This document shows, in pieces, positions 1 through 8,599 of a stretch of 64,000 bases of DNA. How positions within the stretch are numbered: position 1 is the stretch's first letter; each line of letters opens with the position of its first letter. A model generated the notes under the pieces. The model was given only the letters and a program-made list of their open reading frames with translations. It did not search any database and was not told the DNA's origin. The position numbers and the translations under genes are program-made. Origin of the DNA: an uncultured Collinsella sp. (GTDB lineage Bacteria > Actinomycetota > Coriobacteriia > Coriobacteriales > Coriobacteriaceae); contig CAAETD010000098.1 of NCBI GenBank assembly GCA_900758885.1, forward strand, positions 24,557-88,556, written 5' to 3'.

Positions 1-184
1 TAAGAGACCACCAGCGTCGTGGCAACACGGCGGCTTGGCAAGCCCCATCCGGAGCAAGCGCGAATAGGAACGCTATGGGCCGGCCCGGTCCGCGTTCGGG
101 TAGCGTGCGTGGAGCTGCACGGTAACGTGCAGACAAGATAAATGACCGTTCACGACAGAACCCGGCTTATCGGCCCACTCAGCA
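1..184 (+). ncRNA. rnpB: RNase P RNA, class A, 3' part (5' end lies outside the window)
   Basis: The catalytic RNA of ribonuclease P, which matures tRNA 5' ends. Hallmarks of the 3' half are readable in order: the GGAGCAAG block near 52, a GGTAACGTGC-type stem, then the near-invariant GACAGAACCCGGCTTATCGG block near 154-172, which closes the P4 pseudoknot. These follow the order seen in the E. coli RNA. Transcription is on the + strand. The 5' half, including the 5' P4 strand, is upstream of the window. The exact 3' end is estimated. Confidence 0.93.
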
Positions 185-197
185 CTTTGTTGACGCT

Positions 198-302
198 GCG
201 AACCCGTCAGCGCGGCAATCTGCCTTTCAAGCCTTCGGGCATGACCATAAGGTCAATGCCCTCGTCTTTCAAGGCACTTTGCTCGCGCTGACGGGTTCTC
301 GC
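198..302. repeat. Large nested hairpin, copy 1 of a structured intergenic element
   Basis: A perfect 15-bp outer stem pairs 200-214 with 284-298. Inside it TGCCTT (221-226) pairs with AAGGCA (271-276), and an inner hairpin pairs GGGCATGACC (237-246) with GGTCAATGCCC (251-261) around an ATAA loop. A CTCGTCTTTC block follows the inner hairpin. The same architecture recurs at 310-401 and 22406-22500 with unrelated outer stems. It sits just after rnpB and could contribute to termination, but has no T-run. Confidence 0.75.
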
Positions 303-309
303 CTTCGAC

Positions 310-401
310 GGCGTCAGCTGGCCGATTTGGCGCTCATTCGTCGGTCGCCGCCATAAGGCGTGCTCCCTCCTCTTTCGGGCCAAATCGACTCAGCTGACGC
401 C
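310..401. repeat. Large nested hairpin, copy 2 of a structured intergenic element
   Basis: The left arm 310-331 pairs with 379-401 (ends GGCGTCAGCTG and CAGCTGACGCC), with a small internal mismatch. An inner hairpin CGCC-ATAA-GGCG lies at 349-360, followed by GCTCCCTCCTCTTTCGGG, close to the block in the copy at 22406. A T6 run lies 9 nt after the stem, so it may also terminate upstream transcription. Together with the preceding hairpin it fills most of the gap 185-516, in which I see no gene. Confidence 0.7.
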
Positions 402-516
402 GACTCGCTGTTTTTTGCCTGGTCATTGACGTTGCCGTTCTATTTACTTGGGTTATCGGTACGGCCTTTGCCGTATTATTGAGGCTGTTTGTTGCTTTGC
501 TTGTTGTTGAGGGGCT

Positions 517-1155
517 TTGTTGGACAGCTATTTTACTCTGCAATCGAATATTGAGGCTTCGGGCGAGTTTGTGGACCGCAAGAGCCGGTTTATTGCCCAG
601 CTGGTCCATATTGAGTCCGAGGATGAGGCGAATGCCGTTATCGAGATGGTTCGCAAGCGTCATTACGACGCTCGACACAATGTTCCCGCGTGGATTTTGG
701 TCGATGGGCGCGAGCGCCAGAGCGATGATGGTGAGCCGAGCCGCACGAGCGGCATGCCGACGCTCGAGGTGCTGCGCGGTGCGGGGCTCAAAAATGTTTG
801 CTGCGTGGTGACGCGCTATTTTGGTGGCACGCTGTTGGGGCCTGGTGGCTTGGTACGCGCCTATACCGCGGCGACGCAGGCGGCGGTGGCCGCGGCTCAG
901 GAGGCAGGGCAGATCGTTGAGATGACAAGCGTCGTGCCGGTTGACGTGCATGTGGCCTATCCGCAGTATGAGCAGGTGCTTCGTTTGGCGCAGGATTCGG
1001 GTGCCAAGGTTTCGGATACCGATTTCGCGGATGCCGTGACACTTCATTTTGTGTTTAAGGCAGGGGAGCAGGAGTCGTTTTGCGTTAAGATGCGCGAGCT
1101 TATGGCGGGGCGCGAGGAGATCGAGGTCGGCGCTCCCGAGTTTGCCGAGTTCTAA
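517..1155 (+). CDS. YigZ/IMPACT family protein
   Basis: A 212-residue protein of the YigZ/IMPACT family, conserved cytosolic proteins of uncertain biochemical role with links to translation and stress. Family signatures are present: SDDGEPSRTSGMP near residue 70, and VVTRYFGGTLLGPGGLVRAY near 97-116. The C-terminal third fits the usual second domain, and length matches the family (about 200-220). There is no ATG near the start. TTG 517 or TTG 520 are the candidates, with a GAGGGG ribosome site at 509-514 that favours 520 by spacing. It stands alone between the rnpB hairpins and a converging gene. Confidence 0.9.
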   Translation: MLDSYFTLQSNIEASGEFVDRKSRFIAQLVHIESEDEANAVIEMVRKRHYDARHNVPAWILVDGRERQSDDGEPSRTSGMPTLEVLRGAGLKNVCCVVTRYFGGTLLGPGGLVRAYTAATQAAVAAAQEAGQIVEMTSVVPVDVHVAYPQYEQVLRLAQDSGAKVSDTDFADAVTLHFVFKAGEQESFCVKMRELMAGREEIEVGAPEFAEF

Positions 1156-1158
1156 CGA

Positions 1159-1209
1159 CGACGGCCGGCGTTCTTTTGGATGGATCCCAAACGCGCCGGC
1201 CGTCGTTTT
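1159..1209. terminator. Bidirectional intrinsic terminator
   Basis: CGACGGCCGGCG (1159-1170) pairs perfectly with CGCCGGCCGTCG (1194-1205), followed by TTTTA. It lies between two converging genes, so it can serve both. Confidence 0.85.
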
Positions 1210-1222
1210 ATGTTGCTGCCGT

Positions 1223-1669
1223 TTACTCGGCGAGCTGCTTTAGCACATCGCAGGCGATCTCGACGGCATCGTCGATGCAGCCGGGGCAGCTGCGGAGCGG
1301 ACCTTTATCCGATCCGATGCCCTTGAGCCTGCCGCAGACGGTCGTCGTGTTCTTCTCGCCAAATCGCTTGGCAATCTCGCGCGACAGCTTGTAGGTCTGG
1401 CCTTTGGTCTTGGGGTTTTCCATGCTGTCGCTCATCACGAAGCCCATGATGGCCACGGCGCCCGAGATGGCGCCGCAGGTTTCGGTCATGCCGCCCATGC
1501 CGGCGCCAAAGCCCTCGGTGAGGGTAAAGGCGACCTGAGGGCCGAGTCCGACGGCAGGTGCGAGCGTGCAGGCGACGGCCTGCGCGCAGTTAAAGCCACG
1601 GGCGTGGTATTCGGCAGCCTGAGCCTGACAGGCGGTGATGTCGAGCTGGGCCGTATCGATTTGCTTCAT
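1223..1669 (-). CDS. C_GCAxxG_C_C family (putative redox) protein
   Basis: A 148-residue small protein of the C_GCAxxG_C_C family, thought to be redox-active and common in anaerobes; its function is unknown. The conserved cysteines are visible: FNCAQAV near residue 27, TETCGAISGA near 64, and a C-terminal SCPGC. The glycine-rich GFGAGMGGM stretch precedes the CGA motif. The start is ATG at 1669 because AGGAGACAACG directly precedes it; an in-frame start further upstream (1777) has no such site and would add residues unlike the family. Confidence 0.85.
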   Translation of the reverse strand: MKQIDTAQLDITACQAQAAEYHARGFNCAQAVACTLAPAVGLGPQVAFTLTEGFGAGMGGMTETCGAISGAVAIMGFVMSDSMENPKTKGQTYKLSREIAKRFGEKNTTTVCGRLKGIGSDKGPLRSCPGCIDDAVEIACDVLKQLAE

Positions 1670-1682
1670 CGTTGTCTCCTTG

Positions 1683-1714
1683 GTCACGGTGTACCCGCTT
1701 ATGGTACCCGTGAC
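1683..1714 (-). promoter_or_regulatory. Hairpin in the leader of the C_GCAxxG gene
   Basis: A near-perfect 12-bp inverted repeat (GTCACGGGTACC pairing with GGTACACCGTGAC, one bulge) lies just upstream of the ribosome site of the minus-strand gene. It could be a protein operator or a 5' leader stem. No effector can be named. Confidence 0.4.
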
Positions 1715-1899
1715 GGTGCGTGTAATCATCGAGAGCTTCATGGATGCCTCATTTTTATCTATCGAGCAAATGTCCAAGGCTTGAGATAAATGCCCCGGAT
1801 CAATTTGTCCAATAACCTACCTTATGGATGGGTTGAGAGGGGTGCGGGGTAGCGGTATCGTGAACCGAATAAAACGTAACCCAGGCAAGGGAGCAAGAT

Positions 1900-3183
1900 A
1901 TGAGCGAACAGACCATCGGTACCACATGTGTTCAGGGCGGCTATCACCCGGGAGATGCGGAGCCGCGCCAGGTGCCCATCTACCAGTCCACCACGTGGAA
2001 GTACGACACGTCGGAGCACATGGGCAAGCTGTTTGACCTAGAGGAGTCGGGCTATTTCTACAGCCGTCTGCAGAACCCTACGTGCGATTTGGTTGCCGCC
2101 AAGATCTGCGAGATGGAGGGCGGCACCGCAGCGATGCTCACGAGCTCGGGCATGGCTGCGAACTTCCTCGCGATCTTTAACGTGGCCGGTGCCGGCGATC
2201 ATGTGGTCGCAAGCTCTGCCATCTACGGCGGTACCTACAACCTGCTCGCCCATACCATGGGCCGTATGGGCTTGACCTGCACGTTTGTTGCTCCCGACTG
2301 CACCGACGAGGAGCTCGAGGCAGCGTTTGAGCCCAATACTAAGCTCGTCTTTGGCGAGACGATCGCCAACCCCGCCCTTGCCGTGCTCGATATTGAGCGC
2401 TTTGCCAAGGCCGCGCACGACCACGGCGTACCGCTGATGGTCGACAATACCTTCCCGACGCCCGTAATGTGCCGTCCCTTTGAGTGGGGCGCCGACATCG
2501 TTACGCACTCCACCACCAAGTACATGGATGGCCATGCGGCCTACCTGGGTGGCGTGATCGTCGATCACGGCCAGTTTGACTGGATGGCCCATGCGGACAA
2601 GTTCCCGGGTCTCACCACGCCTGACGAGAGCTATCACGGCGTGACCTATGCCGAGAAGTTCGGTCGCGAGGGTGCCTTCATTACCAAGGCAACCGCGCAG
2701 CTCATGCGTGACCTCGGCCCCATGCAGAACCCTCAGGCGGCCTTCTTCCTGAACAGCTCGCTCGAGAGCCTTCATGTGCGCATGCCGCGTCATTGCGAGA
2801 ACGGCCTGGCCGTTGCCAAGTTCCTGCAGAGCCATCCCAAGGTGCGCTTCGTGAGCTATCCGGGCCTGGAGGGCGATAAGTACTATGACATGGCTCAGAA
2901 GTACATGCCCAACGGTACCTGCGGCGTTGTGAGCTTTGGCTTTAACGGTGGTCGCGCGGCGGCCGAGACCTTTATGAAGAGCCTCAAGCTCGCCCAGATC
3001 GCCACGCATGTGGCCGACGCCCGCACTTGCTGCCTGCATCCCGCTAATGCTACGCATCGCCAGATGAACGATGAAGAGCTCATCGCCTGTGGCATCTCCG
3101 CCGACATGGTGCGCCTGTCGTGCGGCCTCGAGGACACGGCCGATCTGATTGCCGACCTTGAGCAGGCACTCGAGCAGTGCTAG
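1900..3183 (+). CDS. metY: O-acetylhomoserine sulfhydrylase / trans-sulfuration PLP enzyme (MetY-like)
   Basis: A 427-residue Cys/Met metabolism PLP enzyme, most like O-acetylhomoserine (thiol)-lyase, which makes homocysteine from O-acetylhomoserine and sulfide. The PLP lysine lies in the motif THSTTKYMDGH (near residue 210), preceded by VDNTFPTPVMCRPFEWGAD. SSGMAAN and YGGTYNLL cofactor-loop motifs are present. Length (about 430) fits MetY better than the roughly 390-residue MetB/MetC. Methionine gamma-lyase is an alternative that sequence alone cannot exclude. The start ATG has AAGGGAGCA upstream. No SAM riboswitch is recognisable in the 5' spacer; a strong terminator follows. Confidence 0.85.
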   Translation: MSEQTIGTTCVQGGYHPGDAEPRQVPIYQSTTWKYDTSEHMGKLFDLEESGYFYSRLQNPTCDLVAAKICEMEGGTAAMLTSSGMAANFLAIFNVAGAGDHVVASSAIYGGTYNLLAHTMGRMGLTCTFVAPDCTDEELEAAFEPNTKLVFGETIANPALAVLDIERFAKAAHDHGVPLMVDNTFPTPVMCRPFEWGADIVTHSTTKYMDGHAAYLGGVIVDHGQFDWMAHADKFPGLTTPDESYHGVTYAEKFGREGAFITKATAQLMRDLGPMQNPQAAFFLNSSLESLHVRMPRHCENGLAVAKFLQSHPKVRFVSYPGLEGDKYYDMAQKYMPNGTCGVVSFGFNGGRAAAETFMKSLKLAQIATHVADARTCCLHPANATHRQMNDEELIACGISADMVRLSCGLEDTADLIADLEQALEQC

Positions 3184-3252
3184 GCTAGCGTGCGTGCGAG
3201 GCGTGGGACGGCTTTTCGGCTGACGACGTCCTCATAGTTCCGATTCCGTAGG

Positions 3253-3299
3253 CGGGACCCCGATCGTGTCCGTTTGTAGGCGATTGGGGTCCCGTTTTT
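3253..3299 (+). terminator. Intrinsic terminator after metY
   Basis: CGGGACCCC (3253-3261) pairs with GGGGTCCCG (3286-3294), followed by TTTTT. Confidence 0.9.
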
Positions 3300-3324
3300 G
3301 CGTTGCACGATAGAAAGGATATAC

Positions 3325-4629
3325 ATGGAGAAAACTGCCGAGCAGCTGCGCCGCGAACACATTGCCCTAGAGGGCGACACCCACGGTAAGAATAAATGGG
3401 CGATTCTGTTCACCGTGCTCGTCATGACCTTTATGGCGTGTCTGGATGCGAGCATCGTGACGGTGGCGCTCCCAGTGATGCAAAAGGAGCTGGGGGTGGG
3501 TCTCGACCGCATTCAGCTCGTGAGCTCGATGTATCTGCTCGCGACGTGCGTCGCCATGCTGCCGTTTGGCCGCTTGGGCGATGTGCGCGGCAAGGTGAAT
3601 GTGTTCCAGCTTGGTGTAATCGTCTTTACGGGTGGCTCGTTGCTTTGCGGGCTTTCGGCTTCGCTCGAGGTGCTTATCTTGGCGCGTTTCGTGCAGGGCA
3701 TTGGCTGTGCCGCCGCGATGGCCAACAATATGGGCATCATCACCGAGTCGTTTCCGGCGCGTGAGCGCGGCCATGCCATGGGCATTCTGGCGACCTTTGT
3801 GGCTCTTGGCATGATGTGCGGCCCCGTGCTCGGCGGCGTGCTGGTGGCGAGCTTTCCCTGGGAGAGCATCTTCCTTATCAATCTGCCCATTGGCGTAATC
3901 TCGTTTATCGTGGGACTCTATACGCTGCCGCATGTGAAGCCGGAGGCTGGCGAACGCCCTATGCCGTTGACAGAGGCGGCGCGTCGCTGCTTTGCGAGCT
4001 CGGCTTTCACGATTAACCTGGCTTGCATGCTTATCGTGTTCGTGGGTATCGGTGCCTCCGAGTTTGTGCTGCCGTTCTACTTTCAGGATGCCCACGGCTT
4101 TAGCTCCGATATCTCCGGCCTGTTGTTTTTGGCGATGCCGGTCGTGAATGCCTTTGTGGGCCCGCTTTCGGGCTCGGTGTCCGACCGTGTTGGTTGTGAA
4201 GCGCCCACGGCCGTTGGCCTGGGCGTGTACGTGTGCGGTCTCTTTGCGGTGAGCACGCTTGACGAGCACTCTTCCATCTTGATGATTGTGTGCTGCGTCG
4301 CGTTTATGTCGTGCGGCACGTCGATCTTCCAGAGTCCCAATAATTCGCTGTATATGGGTTCGGCTCCGCGTGAGGCGCTTGGCTTTGCGGGCAGCTTGAG
4401 CAGCTTGGCGCGCTATGCGGGCATAGCGCTGGGTATTACGGCGGCGTCGCGCATCCTGTATGGACAGACGAGCGCGGCGATGGGCAAGACGGTCACGAGC
4501 TATGTGGCGGGTCGTCCGGACGTGTTCCTCTTTGGCTTCCGTTTGGTATTCTACGTGCTGATGGCCGTTGCTACCGTGGGCTTTGCGCTCACATTGGTGC
4601 GTTTGGTGAGGATGCGCGCCCGCCATTAG
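3325..4629 (+). CDS. MFS transporter, DHA2-type drug exporter
   Basis: A 434-residue inner-membrane major facilitator protein with about 12 or more hydrophobic helices. The N-terminal ACLDASIVTVALP motif matches the LDxTIVNVALP signature of DHA2 (EmrB/QacA-type) proton-coupled exporters, and GRLGDVRGK is the usual loop 2-3 motif. The substrate cannot be told from sequence. ATG 3325 was chosen for the GAAAGGATATAC ribosome site; a possible start 27 nt upstream overlaps the preceding terminator. It is monocistronic, after a terminator and with no partner membrane-fusion gene. Confidence 0.88.
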   Translation: MEKTAEQLRREHIALEGDTHGKNKWAILFTVLVMTFMACLDASIVTVALPVMQKELGVGLDRIQLVSSMYLLATCVAMLPFGRLGDVRGKVNVFQLGVIVFTGGSLLCGLSASLEVLILARFVQGIGCAAAMANNMGIITESFPARERGHAMGILATFVALGMMCGPVLGGVLVASFPWESIFLINLPIGVISFIVGLYTLPHVKPEAGERPMPLTEAARRCFASSAFTINLACMLIVFVGIGASEFVLPFYFQDAHGFSSDISGLLFLAMPVVNAFVGPLSGSVSDRVGCEAPTAVGLGVYVCGLFAVSTLDEHSSILMIVCCVAFMSCGTSIFQSPNNSLYMGSAPREALGFAGSLSSLARYAGIALGITAASRILYGQTSAAMGKTVTSYVAGRPDVFLFGFRLVFYVLMAVATVGFALTLVRLVRMRARH

Positions 4630-4788
4630 CTTGTGGTGGCAGGTTTGCCACGAATCGGGCCTATCTACTGGTCTTGCAGCTTTATGGTGCGATGTGGCTT
4701 GTGGGGCGGGCGGGGGTCGGTCCGTGGTAGACTATCGAACAACGTTTATTAATCGCGCGGTATCGTTGCCGCGAGAAGGGGTTGCGCC

Positions 4789-5367
4789 ATGCAGGAGCTT
4801 GAGGATCGTATTCGCCATGACGGCATCGTAAAGGCCGGTAACGTCCTTAAGGTTGATGCCTTCCTCAACCACCAGTGCGACGTTGAGCTGTTCGACCACA
4901 TGGGTGCCGAATGGGCCCGTCTGTTCGAGGACGTCGAGATCAACAAGATCCTGACGATCGAGGCTTCGGGCATTGGCATGGCCTGCATCGCAGCCCAGCA
5001 TTTTGGCGGCGTGCCGGTGGTTTTTGCCAAGAAGGCCCAGTCCATCAACCTCGACGGCGAGCAGTATGCCACGACCATCTACTCCTTTACCAAACAGAAG
5101 GAGTACCCGGTCATCGTTGGCAAGCGTTTCCTGTCCGAGGGCGACAAGGTCCTGATCATCGACGACTTTTTGGCCAACGGCTGCGCGCTCGAGGGTCTTA
5201 TCAAGATCTGCGAGGCTGCGGGTGCCGAGGTGTCCGGTATTGGCATTGCAGTGGAGAAGGGCTTCCAGGGCGGTGGCGATAAGCTCCGCGAGCGCGGCTT
5301 CCGCGTCGAGAGCCTGGCCCGTATCGCCGATATGGACTGCGAGACCGGCGAGATCACCTTCGCCTAA
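4789..5367 (+). CDS. xpt: Xanthine phosphoribosyltransferase
   Basis: A 192-residue cytosolic enzyme that salvages xanthine to XMP using PRPP. The sequence aligns along its length with B. subtilis Xpt: VLKVDxFLNHQ near residue 19, [20 protein letters not shown], the PRPP loop [11 protein letters not shown] near 122-132, and [11 protein letters not shown]. The ATG has a GAGAAGGGG site. Unlike many Firmicute xpt genes, the 159-bp upstream spacer shows no purine riboswitch core. A palindromic terminator follows. Confidence 0.95.
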   Translation: MQELEDRIRHDGIVKAGNVLKVDAFLNHQCDVELFDHMGAEWARLFEDVEINKILTIEASGIGMACIAAQHFGGVPVVFAKKAQSINLDGEQYATTIYSFTKQKEYPVIVGKRFLSEGDKVLIIDDFLANGCALEGLIKICEAAGAEVSGIGIAVEKGFQGGGDKLRERGFRVESLARIADMDCETGEITFA

Positions 5368-5395
5368 GCGCGCAACACAAGCGATTGGTATGCGA

Positions 5396-5430
5396 TGTGA
5401 CAAAGGGACTTTCCCTTTGTCACATTTTTT
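5396..5430 (+). terminator. Intrinsic terminator / perfect 13-bp palindrome after xpt
   Basis: TGTGACAAAGGGA (5396-5408) pairs perfectly with TCCCTTTGTCACA (5412-5424) around a 3-nt loop, followed by T6. Confidence 0.85.
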
Positions 5431-5450
5431 GTATGAGGGGAGGTGTTGAT

Positions 5451-5831
5451 ATGGACGAGAACAAGATGGGCTGGCGCGAGTATGCGCGCTTTGCCGAGAT
5501 GTCGGTCGAGGAGCTGGCACGCGATTGCGAGGTGCAGGTGTTTCGCGCGACGGGTCCGGGCGGACAGGGCGTGAACACGACGGACTCGGCGGTACGCATG
5601 AAACATGGGCCCACGGGGATTGTCGTGACGGCGCGCGAGAGCCGCAGTCAGTTTCAAAACCGTGCGAGCTGTCTGCGTAAGCTGAGGGCAGAGCTTGAGC
5701 GTCGTGGCCGTCCGCCGCGCCGACGCGTAAAGACCAAAGTGCCACAGCGATCGCGCCAGCGCAGGCTCAACGACAAGCATTTCAACGCGATTAAAAAGGC
5801 CAACCGTCGCAAGCCGGGCGGGGAGGAATGA
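5451..5831 (+). CDS. GGQ-domain release factor-like protein (RF-1 domain)
   Basis: A 126-residue protein holding only the peptidyl-tRNA hydrolase domain of class I release factors. The catalytic [14 protein letters not shown] loop lies near residue 35 and the basic tail is typical ([16 protein letters not shown]). It lacks codon-recognition domains, so it is comparable to ArfB/YaeJ or RF-H-like proteins that rescue stalled ribosomes or release damaged translation products. Which of these applies is undecided. Start ATG 5451 has GGGGAGGTGTTGAT upstream; an in-frame start further upstream falls inside the xpt terminator. Confidence 0.85.
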   Translation: MDENKMGWREYARFAEMSVEELARDCEVQVFRATGPGGQGVNTTDSAVRMKHGPTGIVVTARESRSQFQNRASCLRKLRAELERRGRPPRRRVKTKVPQRSRQRRLNDKHFNAIKKANRRKPGGEE

Positions 5832-5840
5832 TCTTCTCAA

Positions 5841-5911
5841 TAAGTTGCGGTGAAATAGGGACTGTTTTGCGGCTTTGGCTGCATAAACAGTCCCTATTTC
5901 ACCGCAACTTA
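5841..5911. repeat. Palindromic repeat family A, copy 1
   Basis: A perfect 27-bp inverted repeat: the left arm at 5841-5867 begins TAAGTTGCGGTGAAATA and the right arm ends TATTTCACCGCAACTTA at 5911. The inner part of the stem (GGGACTGTTT) is specific to this copy. Three other copies are at 29451, 30776 and 56257. It lies between converging genes; the minus-strand lipid kinase frame, as it reads here, runs into it. Confidence 0.92.
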
Positions 5912-6880
5912 GGTGGGGTTAGTGGGTTGGGTGCCAGACGTGGAGGGCGCCGGCCAGGACGTCGACCTCGATGCGCAGGCGACGATGGGCTCGCCGTCGG
6001 CTTGGATGGGGTAGTCGGGCTCCTCGAACGTGAGCTCGGCATGACGGCAACGACGCATGCGAACCGGCGGCAGCTTGGTATGGTGGCCGTCCTTGGCCGA
6101 AAGAAACATGGGTAGGGCGATCGCACGGGGGACGGGACCGCAGGCGTAGCAGACGTCGAGTATGCCGTCGCAGGGGTCGGCATCGGGACAGATGCGATAG
6201 CCCGAACCATAGGTGGGGCCCAGCTGAATCGCCATGATGATCGCCCTCACGCGCTCAGCGGGCGCACCGTCAAAGCTGGCTGTCATGGGGTAGTTGCGAT
6301 AGCGCAGGCCAAACTGTTCGAGTCCCGAGAGGGTGTAGAGCGGAGCGCCCGTTAAGCCGGTCTTTTTGCGCAGCTCGGTGGTGCCCAGGCCGATGGCGGC
6401 GTCAATACCGACGGAGAGCGTCTGGTCGTAATACTCGACGCCTGCCTCGCCGCTACCGCTTGCGGGGTTCCATGATCGAATGCGTCCGATATCCTGACGC
6501 TGCAGCTCGCAGGTGAGCAGGGCGCCAAAATCCTTGCCGGAGAAATCGTCGATGCCGAGCGTTTGGGCAAAATCGTTGCCGGAGCCCACGGGCAGGACGG
6601 CAAGGGCGGGGCGGGTATCCTCCTTTTGCGTCATAAGCCCGTTGACGACCTCGTGAATCACGCCGTCGCCGCCGAGTGCGATAACGGTGCGATAGCCCGT
6701 TGCCTGGGCGGCCAGCTCCTTGGCGTGTCCCATTCGCTCGGTTAGCACCAGGTCAAGCTGGGATGCGCGTGCGGTCATGTCCAAAAAGCGCTGCAGGCGC
6801 TCGGCAACTTCGTGCGCCGCACCCGACTGGGCGGCTGGGTTGGCGATGATGAGCGTGCGACCAAAATCAGTTGCGTGCAT
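5909..6880 (-). CDS. Diacylglycerol/lipid kinase family protein, probable C-terminal frameshift
   Basis: A 323-residue (as read) kinase of the DAGK catalytic / YegS-type family, which phosphorylates a lipid alcohol with ATP at the membrane. The nucleotide-binding GGDGVIHEVVNGL and LPVGSGNDFAQTLG motifs are clear, as is the IQADGEPIV motif near the end. After IQADGEPIVACA the frame reads SRSTSWPAPS, while the alternative frame reads LRIEVDVLAGALHVWHPTH then TAA at 5919-5921, the expected family ending. One base is probably missing near 5976-5982, from real mutation or sequence error. ATG 6880 has GGGAG at good spacing; a start 72 nt upstream is possible. Confidence 0.85.
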   Translation of the reverse strand: MHATDFGRTLIIANPAAQSGAAHEVAERLQRFLDMTARASQLDLVLTERMGHAKELAAQATGYRTVIALGGDGVIHEVVNGLMTQKEDTRPALAVLPVGSGNDFAQTLGIDDFSGKDFGALLTCELQRQDIGRIRSWNPASGSGEAGVEYYDQTLSVGIDAAIGLGTTELRKKTGLTGAPLYTLSGLEQFGLRYRNYPMTASFDGAPAERVRAIIMAIQLGPTYGSGYRICPDADPCDGILDVCYACGPVPRAIALPMFLSAKDGHHTKLPPVRMRRCRHAELTFEEPDYPIQADGEPIVACASRSTSWPAPSTSGTQPTNPT

Positions 6881-6967
6881 GGGGCGACTCCCGGCGTATG
6901 ACGTGACGGTGCGGTCGCGCTCAGGTCGAATTGCCCCCGATTGTGGCTGCACGTCGAATACTTACGT

Positions 6968-8389
6968 CTACTCTATCAGGTCGTTGTGGCGCTCGATAGC
7001 ATCCGCTACCGTACCGCCCTCATCCACAATAAGCGAACGGCGCTTGGGCGAGATGATGCGCTGGGCGGGGTACACGCCGCGGTGTCCGGCGGTTAGGTAG
7101 CTGATAAAGGCCACGATGACAAAGAACCCGGCGGCCGTGCCGTGGAACAGGTCGATGGCCATCATGCAGGTGGTGATGGGCACGTTGAGGCCGGCACAGA
7201 ACACGCCGAGCATGCCGAGAGCCGCCAGAAAACTGGGGTCGATTCCGACGAGGCAACCGATCCAGCCGCCGAGCGCCGCACCGATGCCAAACAGGGGCGT
7301 GACCTCGCCGCCTTGGAAGCCGGCGCCCAGGGTGAGCGCCGTCACCACGAGCTTGATGGCTGCGTCGGCAAGGGTTGTGTTACCAGCGAACCCGGCACCT
7401 GAGAGCCAGGTGGCAAGGCCGGCATACTTCCAGGCGTCGAGCATCGCGTAGGCCGCGAGCACCACGAGTGCGCCTATGAGTGCGCGAACGAGGTAATTGG
7501 TGATAAAGCGACCGTACAGGCTCTTGACGGTTCGAACCGACCAGGCAAAGAGGCGTGCCGTCAGACCGAAGATAATGGCGCTGATAACAACGATGACAAC
7601 CGTTTTGGGTGTCATGTTGGGAACGCTGGCGATGACATTCGCCTCGTACTCGGTTCCCAAGGCAAGCGACGTAAAGTAGCCGGTAAACGAGGCGACCAGG
7701 CAGTAGATGCCCGCGGTGTAGTCGATCTTGCCGATGAAGCACATCTCCATGCCAAAGAAAGCCCCGGCAAGGGGCGAGCCGAATACGGCGCCAAAGGCCG
7801 ACGAGATGCCGGCGAGCATGAGGTCGTGGTGGTCATGCTTTTTGAGGTGGGCGAGGCTCGAGATGTTGCTGGCGATGGTTCCGCCGATCTGCACCGCGGC
7901 TCCCTCGCGACCGGCCGATCCGCCCGTTAGGTGCGTGAGCGTGGAGCACACAAACGTGAGGACGGCCATGCGCATATGGATGAGGCGTGTGCCTAGAGCG
8001 GAGTCGATGACCAGGTTGTTGCCACGCTTGGCGGCGAGACCGTGGTTTTTGTACACCCATGCGGTGGCAACGCCCACAACGGGAAGCAGCGCGTAAATCC
8101 ACGCATGGTGCTCACGATAATCGGTCGCGATATTCAGCGAGGCCAAAAACGCCCAAGCGGCAACGCCCATGGCGAGAGAGACGATGACGACGAGTATGAG
8201 CAACTTGGCGCTCGCGAATAGGTTGCGGACGTTGCGGCGCGTGTCGACAGCCAAGAGATGCTCGGAGCGGGTGAGCTGATGCCTGCCTGCCATGATGACG
8301 TCGTTAAGGGAGAAAAAGCCGCCGTCGTCGAGCGACTGGGAATGATCCTGCGCTTCGTTTGCGCTTTCGGGTTTGTCGTTATGAGCCAT
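6968..8389 (-). CDS. ClC family chloride channel / H+-Cl- antiporter
   Basis: A 473-residue inner-membrane ClC protein with roughly ten or more hydrophobic segments. The selectivity motif reads TGGSAGREGAAVQIGG near residues 155-170, containing the gating glutamate position of GREGP, here GREGA. A second family motif, GAGFQGGEVTPLFGIGAALG, is also present. It may move chloride or another halide or anion and support acid tolerance; direction and ion are not decidable. ATG 8389 has AAAGAGGAACGT upstream. It is divergent from moeA. Confidence 0.9.
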   Translation of the reverse strand: MAHNDKPESANEAQDHSQSLDDGGFFSLNDVIMAGRHQLTRSEHLLAVDTRRNVRNLFASAKLLILVVIVSLAMGVAAWAFLASLNIATDYREHHAWIYALLPVVGVATAWVYKNHGLAAKRGNNLVIDSALGTRLIHMRMAVLTFVCSTLTHLTGGSAGREGAAVQIGGTIASNISSLAHLKKHDHHDLMLAGISSAFGAVFGSPLAGAFFGMEMCFIGKIDYTAGIYCLVASFTGYFTSLALGTEYEANVIASVPNMTPKTVVIVVISAIIFGLTARLFAWSVRTVKSLYGRFITNYLVRALIGALVVLAAYAMLDAWKYAGLATWLSGAGFAGNTTLADAAIKLVVTALTLGAGFQGGEVTPLFGIGAALGGWIGCLVGIDPSFLAALGMLGVFCAGLNVPITTCMMAIDLFHGTAAGFFVIVAFISYLTAGHRGVYPAQRIISPKRRSLIVDEGGTVADAIERHNDLIE

Positions 8390-8599
8390 ACGTTCCTCTT
8401 TTAGGTTGCAACGCAAACATTATAAAACGCGGTAAACGCGACGAGCCGGTGGGTTGGTTTCCATTCTGTTTCGCGGCCTGCGGCCGACAGGTGTATTTGC
8501 GGGTTCAGGCCGAGTCGCGGTTGTGCGTCGGGGGATTATACTGAGGCAAGCATAAAGAATCGGCGCCTCTGTTGTGCGCCGTGGCATTAAGAGGTGCAT

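Noticed and set aside
4630..4788. Purine riboswitch before xpt
   Set aside because: The spacer lacks the conserved three-way-junction core and loop-loop motifs of purine aptamers.
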